Assembly (NCBI RefSeq): GCF_001418495.1
Contig: NZ_LIQY01000034.1
Span: forward strand, 1 to 32,636
Direction: 5' to 3'
Length of the DNA stretch: 32,636 nt
DNA from: Streptomyces pathocidini
Lineage (GTDB): Bacteria > Actinomycetota > Actinomycetes > Streptomycetales > Streptomycetaceae
Shown: piece by piece, positions 24,043-30,536 of the stretch
Layout of the letters: every line of letters starts with the position of its first letter
How positions within the stretch are numbered: position 1 is the stretch's first letter
Made by a program: the position numbers and the translations under genes
The notes under the pieces: model-generated
What the model saw: the letters and a program-made list of their open reading frames with translations, nothing else
What the model was told of the DNA's origin: nothing
Databases searched by the model: none

Positions 24043-27000
24043 TTGGACACCATCTTTTGGAGCAGGCGACGCGTTCTCGGAGCTTTGGCGGCCGCCACGA
24101 CTGCCGTCGCTGTCCCAAGCCTCGTCCTGAACCCCATGGCCGCTTGGGCCGACGCCCCGTCGGACGACAGTGATCCCTTCAACCTGCCCGACACCGACCG
24201 GGCGAAGGTTGTCGGGGCATGGCTGCTGGGCGGTAAGGCCGCTCGCGCTGCCGCAGAGGCGGCACTGGCCGGCTCCGACGCCGACGTCGAGACCTTCCTG
24301 ACCGTGGAACTCCCCAAGGCCACGGCGGAGGACAACCGTGTCGCCGTCGGCACCTCCCTCGCCGGAGGCGGTAAAGGCACTCGACGCGAGGCATCCAAGG
24401 CGCTCGATGACGGTGATGCGGCCATCGCCGACTACCTCAAGGACGGCTTCAAGGCCGGCATCATGGAAGACCTGCGCGCGGCTACCGCGACCGTGATGGC
24501 CATGGGGGCCAAGGCCGTACGCCGTGACGGCGGCGCGGCCCTGGACGCAGGCAGCCAGGGCGCCCTGGAGAAGTACCTCGTCGAAGGCCAGTACACCGCC
24601 CGTCTGGAAGACATGCGCTTCGAGGTCTCCAAACTCCTGGTGCAGGCAGGCCCGGAGGTGAAGAAATACGCCTCCCGCGCCTTGGACGGCTCCGCCGGCG
24701 ACGTCGAATGGTTCCTCGACAGCGGCCAGCACATTGCCCGCGCCCGCGACCAGGAGGCCGCGACCATCGAAGAACTCGTCGCGGTCGTCGAACGCGAGGG
24801 CAGCAACGCCAACGCGAAGACGAAGCAGGCTGAGGAAGCCGCCGCCCGTGCCAAGCAGGCTGCGGAGAAGGCCAAGGAAGCAGCCGAGAACGCTGCGGCC
24901 GAGGCCAAGGCGGCCCAGGACGATGTGGTGAAGTCAGGTAGGGCGGCCCGCAAGGCGGCTGGGGCCGCGCAGGGGGCGGCCGACTCTGCCCGTGTCGCCA
25001 TCCGCGCTTCTCACGCCGCTGTCCAAGCCTCCCGTCGTGCCGCCTATGCCGCCACCGCCGCGAACCAGGCCGCAGCCGCCGCCGGATACGCCGCTGCCAG
25101 GGCATACGGCGCCGCCATCGCTGCTTCCAAGGACGCCTCCAAGGCATCCGCAGCCAAGGATGCCGCCGTCATCGCCCGCAACGCCGCGGCCAAGGCCCGC
25201 AGCGCGGCGGAAGCCTCTGACCATGCTGTCAACGCCTCGGCTCAGGCCGCGGGTGCTGGATTGGCTGCCGCCTCGGCCGCCCGTAACGCGGCCGCCGCCG
25301 CGGCCGCTTCCGCTACGGCCGCGTCCGCTGCGGGCAAGTCGCAGGCAGAGGCGGCGGAGGCCAAGCGGCAGGCCCGGATCGCGAGTGCTAATGCCTCGAT
25401 CGCTGTCAATGCGGCCGGCACGGCGCAAGCCCTGGCGAACACCGCAGCGGCGGCGGCCCGCACAGCACGCGATGCGGCGAACAGGGCAGCCGGCCACGCG
25501 GAGAAGTCCGCGGAGGCCGCCGAGTGGGCTGCCAAACATGCGGGCCAAGCTGTCGAGTATGCGAACAAGTCGACAGAGTTCGCCGACCAAGCCACCAAGG
25601 CCGCGAACACCGCCACCGAGGCCGTAAACCAGGCGGTCGAGGTGGAGAAGAAGGCGCGTGAGGCCGAGTGGCAGCGCTTGGATGAGGACCTGAAGCAGGC
25701 GACCGAAGAGGCTCGCCTGCTCGCGCAGATCGAAGAGCAGGAGAAGGCGGAGCTCGCCGACAAGCGTACGCAGGCCGAGCAGACTGAGCAGTCGACGAAG
25801 GATCTCATCGGCCAGGCCGAGGCGGCATTGAAGGCAGGCGATACGAGCCTTGCCGCCACCCGCGGGCGCAAGGCGGCCATCGCCCTGATGAACTCCCGCG
25901 GCAGCTGGTCGCGGGAAGCCGCGCGCTTCGCCCTGTGCGGCGCGGAGGCAGACATCCATGCCTGGATCGACACCGACCGACAGATCGCGCAGGAGCAGGA
26001 CGACCGGGAGACCGTCCTCTACCTCGCCCAGATCTCCGGCCCGGATGTCGCTGATGCGGCGGCCAAGGCGTTGGAGAGCGACGTCCCGGGTGCCGTAACG
26101 AAGTTCCTCACCACTGGCATCAGTGATGCGGCCGCGGACGACAACCGTGTCATGGTCGGCCGCATCCTGGCCGACAACCCGGGCAAGGCCGTAAAGGAGG
26201 CGGCGACCGACGCCTTGGACGTAGGAACAGCCAAGGCCCTCTACGACTTCCTCAGCAACACGTTCGCAGGGGCGCAGCGGGAGGACGACGGGGTCGCTAC
26301 CTCCATCCTCATCGCCAAGGCGGGGCCTTACACCAAAGCCCATGCCCAGGCCGCGATGGAAGGCCCGGCATGGATGCGCCGCAATTTCATCGCCTCGGTC
26401 CAATACAGGACCGCACAGCTCGACTACGACTCCGCCACCCACAACGCCGCCATACAGGGCTCCATTGCCGCCGCCGGGAAGATCGCCCACAAGGCGCAGG
26501 AAGACGCGGCCCGTGCGCAGGAGGCAGCGGCCAAGGCCCGCAACGAGGCAGCGAAGGCACTGGAATGGGCCGGCAAGGCGAAGAATTCGGCCAAACAGGC
26601 CGACGACTATGCGACGAGGGCGGACGCGAACGCGGACGCCGCCGAACAGTCAGCCAAGGCTTCCCAGGCTTCGGCCAACAAGGCGAAGGAGGCAGCGGCC
26701 ACTGCCCGAACCGCTGCGCGGTCGGCGAACTACTCCGCCAACCGTGCTGTGGACGCCGCCGGCCGCGCGGTGGCTTCCGCCAACTCCGCCCAGGGCTCAG
26801 CCACTTCCGCCCGCGCTTCTGCCATCCAGGCCGGAAAGGACGCCAGGACGGCGGCAGCAGTTGCAACCGAAGCGCACCAGATTGCCGCAGCCAAACGGAG
26901 GGAAGAAATCGAGGCGGCGGCCAAAGAAGCAGTAGAGGAAGCCCGAAAGACCAAGGCATCGGGAAAGAACCCGGCGGACACCCCAGAGAACGACAAGGTC

Positions 27001-27402
27001 AAGGACGGCCTTCCCTGGTGGAAGGAAGACGCACGGTGGCTGGCAAACGCCACCAACCGGGCCAGCATCGCTACCGGATTTGCCGCTGCTGGATTCTTTG
27101 TCCTCGGCCTGGTGGTGAGCGAGTTCGCCCCGCCAGTTGGGGCGGGACTTGAGCTGTTTGCGGGCCAATTGGCGAATGTCTCCCTCGTGTTTGCTGGACT
27201 CAACGTCGTGTTCACTGGAATCGGCTACGGTTGGACGAGCGGCGAATTCAAGTCATCCCTCGCAAGCGCCGCCCTGAGCGTGATCACCTTCGGCCAGTCC
27301 AAGTGGATCGGCGCTCTCGGCGGATCTCGGGTCGTCGCGAAGAGCATGCAGGTCGGACACGATCTCGTATCCCCGATCACCGGCTTGTTGGGATCTCCCT
27401 GA
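24043..27402 (+). CDS. Tat-exported ALF-repeat / Ala-rich coiled-coil protein with hydrophobic C-terminus
   Basis: 1119 residues. TTG 24043 is chosen because GAAGGA lies 5 nt before it and it gives a complete Tat signal (SRRRVLGALAAATTAVAVPS, then WADA, cleavage near 36). Residues ~45-235 and ~606-790 are two blocks of ALF-type repeats, each about 45 residues with (D/A)L...G...V..FL... patterns. Between them (~246-600) and after them (~800-975) are long Ala/Lys/Glu/Asn coiled coils, rod-like and low in hydrophobic variety. After a polar linker (SGKNPADTPENDK), residues ~1006-1063 form two strongly hydrophobic helices (ASIATGFAAAGFFVLGLVVS and a second ending VVFTGIGYG), followed by a 55-residue tail. 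Secreted proteins with ALF repeats plus variable C-termini in Streptomyces often carry polymorphic toxin ends. Here the end looks membrane-inserting rather than enzymatic. Two small membrane proteins follow. Confidence 0.85.
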   Translation: MDTIFWSRRRVLGALAAATTAVAVPSLVLNPMAAWADAPSDDSDPFNLPDTDRAKVVGAWLLGGKAARAAAEAALAGSDADVETFLTVELPKATAEDNRVAVGTSLAGGGKGTRREASKALDDGDAAIADYLKDGFKAGIMEDLRAATATVMAMGAKAVRRDGGAALDAGSQGALEKYLVEGQYTARLEDMRFEVSKLLVQAGPEVKKYASRALDGSAGDVEWFLDSGQHIARARDQEAATIEELVAVVEREGSNANAKTKQAEEAAARAKQAAEKAKEAAENAAAEAKAAQDDVVKSGRAARKAAGAAQGAADSARVAIRASHAAVQASRRAAYAATAANQAAAAAGYAAARAYGAAIAASKDASKASAAKDAAVIARNAAAKARSAAEASDHAVNASAQAAGAGLAAASAARNAAAAAAASATAASAAGKSQAEAAEAKRQARIASANASIAVNAAGTAQALANTAAAAARTARDAANRAAGHAEKSAEAAEWAAKHAGQAVEYANKSTEFADQATKAANTATEAVNQAVEVEKKAREAEWQRLDEDLKQATEEARLLAQIEEQEKAELADKRTQAEQTEQSTKDLIGQAEAALKAGDTSLAATRGRKAAIALMNSRGSWSREAARFALCGAEADIHAWIDTDRQIAQEQDDRETVLYLAQISGPDVADAAAKALESDVPGAVTKFLTTGISDAAADDNRVMVGRILADNPGKAVKEAATDALDVGTAKALYDFLSNTFAGAQREDDGVATSILIAKAGPYTKAHAQAAMEGPAWMRRNFIASVQYRTAQLDYDSATHNAAIQGSIAAAGKIAHKAQEDAARAQEAAAKARNEAAKALEWAGKAKNSAKQADDYATRADANADAAEQSAKASQASANKAKEAAATARTAARSANYSANRAVDAAGRAVASANSAQGSATSARASAIQAGKDARTAAAVATEAHQIAAAKRREEIEAAAKEAVEEARKTKASGKNPADTPENDKVKDGLPWWKEDARWLANATNRASIATGFAAAGFFVLGLVVSEFAPPVGAGLELFAGQLANVSLVFAGLNVVFTGIGYGWTSGEFKSSLASAALSVITFGQSKWIGALGGSRVVAKSMQVGHDLVSPITGLLGSP

Positions 27403-27432
27403 TTCTGACCGAAAGTACTGTTGGAAACCGCG

Positions 27433-27470
27433 GACAAGGGTCGGCCATTCACCTGCCGTTGACCCTTGTC
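27433..27470 (+). terminator. Hairpin between the ALF-repeat gene and the first membrane-protein gene
   Basis: GACAAGGGTC (27433-27442) pairs exactly with GACCCTTGTC (27461-27470); GGC/GCC extends the stem inward. It starts 30 bp after the ALF-repeat stop and ends 20 bp before the next ATG. It may end most transcripts while letting some read into the partner gene, or mark a separate promoter for the partner. Which applies cannot be told from sequence. Confidence 0.55.
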
Positions 27471-27490
27471 TGCTACAGAAAGGATCTGGC

Positions 27491-27880
27491 ATGCTCGCGC
27501 AGCTTCCCCTCTCCTACCTGCTGCTCATGGCGGCTTTGGCCACTTTCATCTTCTGTTTCTATATGGACAGATGGCTGAAGATACCCAAGGTGACAGCGAT
27601 GTCTTTCGTTATTTCCGTCGGGTGCTGTCTGGGCATGATCGCAGTAGGCGGGCTTCAGTATCAGCAATGGAGCCCCAAGCAGATGCTGGTCATGTACTCC
27701 TTTGGGTGGCTCGGGCTCACAGTCGGTCTCATTCCATCCAGGAAACCCGCCCTCAACTATTACGATGAATGGCGTCGAGGTATCAGGAGGGAAAAATACG
27801 AGTATTCGAAATGGTGTGCAATTGCGCCGGCCATTTCGGTCACTCTCATGAGTTTTTTGGGATTCATTCTTTCGATGTGA
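27491..27880 (+). CDS. Four-helix membrane protein, first of two tandem paralogues (immunity candidate)
   Basis: 129 residues, ATG 27491 with AAAGGA 6 nt upstream. Hydrophobic helices lie at about 6-24, 36-55, 66-82 and 110-128, separated by short charged loops; the third loop (EWRRGIRREKYEYSKW) is basic and probably cytoplasmic. It has no signal peptidase site. It matches the gene at 28102 over its full length without gaps, about 57% identity by my hand count, with invariant blocks MDRWLK, CCLGM, GGLQYQQWS and REKYE. I recognise no family. Small multi-helix membrane proteins next to membrane-active effectors commonly give immunity, and that is the working hypothesis here. Confidence 0.8.
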   Translation: MLAQLPLSYLLLMAALATFIFCFYMDRWLKIPKVTAMSFVISVGCCLGMIAVGGLQYQQWSPKQMLVMYSFGWLGLTVGLIPSRKPALNYYDEWRRGIRREKYEYSKWCAIAPAISVTLMSFLGFILSM

Positions 27881-28101
27881 CTGCATACCGTCCGACGGAA
27901 TGCCGGAATGCCGGAATGTAGGGTGAGAGGTGTGCGGAAACGGCACTTTTCGGCCTGACGCGGGGCGGGTCAGTGGGGTTGGCAGGGGAGTGGGCCCCCC
28001 GGCGGACGGATTTTGGTCAAGAACCATCTCCAACCAGGCGAATGCGTTCACGGTCGACGAGATGGCGACAAGATGGGCTTGGGTAACAGAAGGGCTTCGG
28101 C
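27881..28101. other. Spacer between the paralogues with an 8-bp triplicate
   Basis: CGGAATGC occurs three times in tandem at 27896-27919, the last ending in T. The rest has an open plus-strand frame (about 27930-28100) containing ADGFWSRTISNQANAFTVDE, which could be the decayed C-terminus of a lost effector gene that once preceded the second membrane protein, as in duplicated toxin/immunity cassettes. This reading is weak. Confidence 0.35.
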
Positions 28102-28491
28102 ATGCTTGCGCAACTCCCCCTCTCCTACCTGTTGCTCATCGCAACTGCCGCCACTCTCACGTTCTGTCTTTATATGGATAGGTGGCTGAAGGTGCGCAAG
28201 TTGGCGGTGGCATTTTTGGTGATCTCTCCGGCGTGCTGCCTCGGAATGGTAATAGCGGGTGGTCTCCAGTACCAGCAGTGGAGCCTCAAGCAGATGCTGA
28301 TCATGTACTCATTTACGTGGATCGGAATCACGATCGGCCTTGTTCCACCCAGGAGGCTTGTTCTTGAATATCTAGAGGAATTTCAACAAGGTGTAAAGAG
28401 GGAAAAATACGAGTTCCCGAGATGGCAGTCCATGGTTCTGTGTATTTCGACTACCGTCATGATCGTGGTGGGGTTCGTTCTTGCGACATGA
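28102..28491 (+). CDS. Four-helix membrane protein, second of two tandem paralogues (immunity candidate)
   Basis: 129 residues, ATG 28102 with AGAAGGG upstream. Same helix layout and length as the preceding paralogue; the similarity extends into the ribosome-site region, so the duplicated unit includes the translation start. Differences cluster in the second helix and in the C-terminal half (EFQQGVKREKYEFPRW; CISTTVMIVVGFVLAT), which would be where specificity differs if these are immunity proteins. The stop codon (28489-28491) directly abuts the second copy of the phospholipase tail, so this gene is the right-hand end of the accessory segment. Confidence 0.8.
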   Translation: MLAQLPLSYLLLIATAATLTFCLYMDRWLKVRKLAVAFLVISPACCLGMVIAGGLQYQQWSLKQMLIMYSFTWIGITIGLVPPRRLVLEYLEEFQQGVKREKYEFPRWQSMVLCISTTVMIVVGFVLAT

Positions 28492-28588
28492 CCACACGGC
28501 GAACACTACCCTCACCCACGGCTGGTACGGCCCGGCGGTCACCTCCGACCACGACGACACCTGGCTCCGCCACCAGGTCGCCCACATA
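28492..28588 (+). pseudogene. Phospholipase C gene tail, copy 2, left half
   Basis: 97 bp matching 20802-20898 with five differences. It has no start and no upstream part of the gene, so it is a fragment only. It is cut after CACATA, where the 1.1-kb insertion begins. The rest of the tail resumes at 29693. Confidence 0.95.
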
Positions 28589-28611
28589 TTTCGATCAGCA
28601 ACGCATGGGGT

Positions 28612-28803
28612 TCATTCGTCGAGGAATAGCGCTTCGATGCTCATGTCGAAGAGCTTGGCGAGACGGAAGGCGAGGGGAAGGCTCGGGTCGAACTTCCCTG
28701 TTTCGATGGCGTTGATCGTCTGCCTGGACACGCCGGCACGCTGAGCCAGGTCGGCCTGCGTCCAGCCCCGTTCGGTGCGAAGGTCCGTGATGCGGTTCTT
28801 CAT
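28612..28803 (-). CDS. Small XRE-family (Cro/CI-type) HTH regulator
   Basis: 63 residues, essentially one helix-turn-helix: ITDLRTERGWTQADLAQRAG, VSRQTINAIETGKFDPSL, ending LFDMSIEALFLDE. This is the YozG-like group of small XRE regulators normally paired with a short membrane protein. ATG 28803 overlaps the stop of the membrane-protein gene (ATGA), so the two are translationally coupled. It most likely binds the twin TGTCAAG/CTTGACA sites in front of the pair and represses its own expression. How the membrane partner changes its activity is unknown. Confidence 0.9.
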   Translation of the reverse strand: MKNRITDLRTERGWTQADLAQRAGVSRQTINAIETGKFDPSLPLAFRLAKLFDMSIEALFLDE

Positions 28804-29207
28804 CGGTATCGGATCTTGCCGACGAAGAAGGCGATCACAAAGACGACTCCCATGAGCACGGGGAGGGCGGCGATATCGACGTCGCGGGCGACGAGGCCGG
28901 CGGTGTTCGCAACGACGTAGGAGAATCCGACGACCCACCCCACGCCGAGGGTGACCGCCAGCGTATCCTGCATGATCTTCCGCTGCAGCTCATCGAGCGC
29001 GTGGAGAAAGCGCGTGAAGGCGACGATCCAGCCGACGCCGACGGCGAGATTGACGGCAACGGCGGCCCAGCTCGCCACCCGCTGCGGCGGATCCCATAGG
29101 AGTTGCGGGCCAAACTTGGCCAGGGCGAGGGTCGCCACCCAGGCGAGTGTCCAGAACACAAGCCGAGCGGACGCCTTGATCTCGTTATGCGCTTGCACGG
29201 GCGCCAT
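28800..29207 (-). CDS. Four-helix membrane protein paired with the XRE regulator
   Basis: 135 residues; hydrophobic helices at about 16-34, 43-62, 84-103 and 113-130, with a charged loop ALDELQRKIMQ between helices 2 and 3 that is typical of the DUF2178-like partners of small XRE regulators. ATG 29207 is preceded directly by GAAGG, an unusually short ribosome spacing, so expression may be low or the true start may lie slightly downstream. It overlaps the regulator start as ATGA. In such pairs the membrane protein is thought to sense a signal or restrain the regulator; that is inference from the arrangement. Confidence 0.85.
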   Translation of the reverse strand: MAPVQAHNEIKASARLVFWTLAWVATLALAKFGPQLLWDPPQRVASWAAVAVNLAVGVGWIVAFTRFLHALDELQRKIMQDTLAVTLGVGWVVGFSYVVANTAGLVARDVDIAALPVLMGVVFVIAFFVGKIRYR

Positions 29208-29219
29208 CCTTCAATGCGA

Positions 29220-29278
29220 TGTCAAGTACACTTGACACGCTACGAAGGGCCGGTGCCCGATGTCAAGCACGCTTGACA
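29220..29278 (-). promoter_or_regulatory. Promoter of the membrane-protein/XRE pair with two matching operators
   Basis: On the minus strand TTGACA (29266-29261), an 18-nt spacer and TAGCGT (29242-29237) form a good promoter. Two 18-bp inverted repeats, TGTCAAGTACACTTGACA (29220-29237) and TGTCAAGCACGCTTGACA (29261-29278), overlap the start point and the -35. Their centres are 41 bp apart, close to four helical turns. This is a textbook layout for autorepression by the small XRE protein. Confidence 0.8.
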
Positions 29279-29291
29279 TCGGGCACCGGCC
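29248..29291. repeat. 44-bp near-perfect palindrome containing the upstream operator
   Basis: Two 21-bp arms (left arm GGCCGGTGCCCGA followed by TGTCAAGC) are exact complements around a central AC. The inner part is the XRE operator; the outer GGCCGGTGCCCGA is extra. It sits exactly at the border between the regulator pair and the transposase remnant. It could act as an operator, as a terminator shielding the pair, or be the scar of the rearrangement that joined them. Confidence 0.9.
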
Positions 29292-29690
29292 TTGTGGTCG
29301 GCGATCCAGACGCGGACGCTCTTGGAGCGGTGGGCCGAGTGCCGGTCGACGATCAAGTCGACCTCCGGTCGAAGTGCCCGACGAGCCGGGCGAGGAACCG
29401 GCACATGACCTTCGCGCCGAAAAACTCGGTGAAGACCATGAAGTACATTCCGGCCACATGTGCTGACCACGGACATTGCGTTCAAGGAGAACCGGTTTCC
29501 CGGTACGACGGACGACCGGAGTCTTCCCCTGCTCACCCCAGGTACGGCCGGTGACCCAGTCCGAGCGGACCCGACCTCGTCGACGAACAGAACTTCGCCG
29601 TTCCCCGTCTTCGCTCTGACCCAAATCGCCGGCCTGTACCAGCTCACCCACGCATTGCCAATGAGCCTGAACTCAAAGCGCTTTCGGGCC
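29280..29690 (-). pseudogene. Decayed IS630-family transposase fragment
   Basis: On the minus strand, pieces of an IS630/DDE transposase appear in order but in different frames: RPAIWVRAKTGNGEVLFVDE (first catalytic Asp); a shifted piece SDWVTGRTWGEQGKTPVVRR; NRFSLNAMSVVSTCGR in the first frame; MYFMVFTEFFGAKVMCRFLA in a third frame; and VDLIVDRHSAHRSKSVRVWI (second Asp) in the first frame again. At least four frameshifts are needed. The N-terminal HTH part and the C-terminal YSPELNP-type end with the catalytic Glu are missing. It cannot make an active enzyme. Confidence 0.85.
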
Positions 29691-29692
29691 AA

Positions 29693-29744
29693 ATAGAAAC
29701 CGGCCACCCCACCACCAGCGACCCAGCCATCGCCACCACCTGAC
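29693..29744 (+). pseudogene. Phospholipase C gene tail, copy 2, right half
   Basis: 52 bp identical to 20896-20947, including the TGA stop (29741-29743) and one following base. Together with 28492-28588 it reconstitutes a second copy of the phospholipase C end. Beyond it the sequence (CGGGAAAGG) differs from that after the intact gene (CCAACGAGG), so one of the two marks the ancestral junction. Confidence 0.95.
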
Positions 29745-29791
29745 GGGAAAGGCAGTCGCCGTCGTCGACGTGGCGGTCGTAGGTTGCCGGT

Positions 29792-30439
29792 ATGGACGTA
29801 CAGCGACTGCGGCAGGCCGTCGAGGAGGAGTTCGCCGCCACCGGGGCGGCGACTCCTCCGTGGCGCGACCCCCATCCCGATGGCGCGGCGCCGCTGGACG
29901 AGGAGTACTCGAGATGCCTGAACCCGGGTAAGTACCGCATCCTCTCCACCCGTACCGCCGCCTGGGCCCGCGCTCTGAACAGGCTCGGGCTGGCTGCGGT
30001 CGAAGAGGTCGAGAACCACCTCGCGGCATGGCGGGAGACGCCGGTCGAGCCCCTCGACACCACGACGAAGCTGCGCCCGGCCCGCGCCGACGCGGTCCCC
30101 CTGGTGCTCGGTACCCGGCGCCTGGACGGCGTCCCCGGCACGATCGTCACGCTCGGCGCCGGCGAACCGGCAGTTGAGCTGACCACACTCCCCGACTGCG
30201 GCTGCGACGCCTGCGACAGCGGCTCCGAGGCGCTGCTGGAGGAACTGGACGAGTACGTACTCGCCGTGGTCACAGGAGACTTGGTGCACGTGACCAGAGG
30301 GCCGGGCACGCTCGTGGCCACCGGCAGCGGTTGGTCAGCCAGCGATTGGCCGGAAACCGAGCCGATCGAGACAGCACTGGCCAAGGCCCGTGACGGCCAC
30401 TCTCCACACCACGTCGTGCAGGGCCCCACCTGGCTGTAA
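29792..30439 (+). CDS. DUF6226-type hypothetical protein
   Basis: 215 residues from ATG 29792; the ribosome site is weak (AGG about 10 nt upstream). Soluble, no signal peptide. The N-terminal half is helical (MDVQRLRQAVEEEFAATGAA, ILSTRTAAWARALNRLGLAA). The centre has VPGTIVTLGAGEP, then ELTTLPDCGCDACDSGSEAL, a Cys-x-Cys-x2-Cys cluster that could bind metal, and ELDEYVLAVVTGDLVHVTRG. This is the pattern I recall for actinobacterial DUF6226 proteins, whose function is unknown. It begins 49 bp after the duplicated phospholipase tail and may be the original chromosomal neighbour of the phospholipase gene. Confidence 0.75.
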   Translation: MDVQRLRQAVEEEFAATGAATPPWRDPHPDGAAPLDEEYSRCLNPGKYRILSTRTAAWARALNRLGLAAVEEVENHLAAWRETPVEPLDTTTKLRPARADAVPLVLGTRRLDGVPGTIVTLGAGEPAVELTTLPDCGCDACDSGSEALLEELDEYVLAVVTGDLVHVTRGPGTLVATGSGWSASDWPETEPIETALAKARDGHSPHHVVQGPTWL

Positions 30440-30495
30440 CCGCCCGCTGGGCCCCCGCTTCAGCCGGTTGACGGCCACCGCGAGCAACACAAAGA

Positions 30496-30521
30496 GCCCC
30501 ACCCCCCGAAGGGGATGGGGC
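30496..30521 (-). terminator. Rho-independent terminator of glnA
   Basis: On the minus strand GCCCCATCCCC, a TTCG loop and GGGGGGTGGGGC form a strong stem, followed by TCTTTGTGTT. It lies 16 bp beyond the glnA stop. The stable UUCG loop and the U-rich tail make this the clearest classical terminator in the window. Confidence 0.88.
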
Positions 30522-30536
30522 CCACTGCGCGACGGA

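Larger units (their letters stand above)
28589..29692. mobile_element. 1.1-kb IS630-derived insertion carrying a regulator pair, flanked by TA
   Basis: The insertion splits the second phospholipase tail; joining its flanks restores the tail, with ATA (at least TA) present on both sides. IS630 elements insert at TA and duplicate it. The right third holds a decayed IS630-type transposase; the left two thirds hold an intact membrane-protein/XRE pair. The ends begin TTTCG on the left and, on the complement, TTTGG on the right; they are not extended inverted repeats, so the present borders may be eroded. The length of 1104 bp is like a normal IS630 element, but with half of the transposase replaced. 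Confidence 0.65.

Noticed and set aside
23844..24173. A separate gene overlapping the start of the ALF-repeat gene
   Set aside because: The frame lacks a ribosome site and overlaps a well-formed Tat signal peptide in another frame.
28589..29692. An intact insertion sequence
   Set aside because: The transposase needs at least four frameshifts, lacks both ends including the last catalytic residue, and the element has no clear terminal inverted repeats.
20802..29744. An integrative and conjugative element or prophage
   Set aside because: The flanking duplication suggests integration, but no integrase, excisionase, replication or transfer gene is present between the copies, and no tRNA gene is used as the target.
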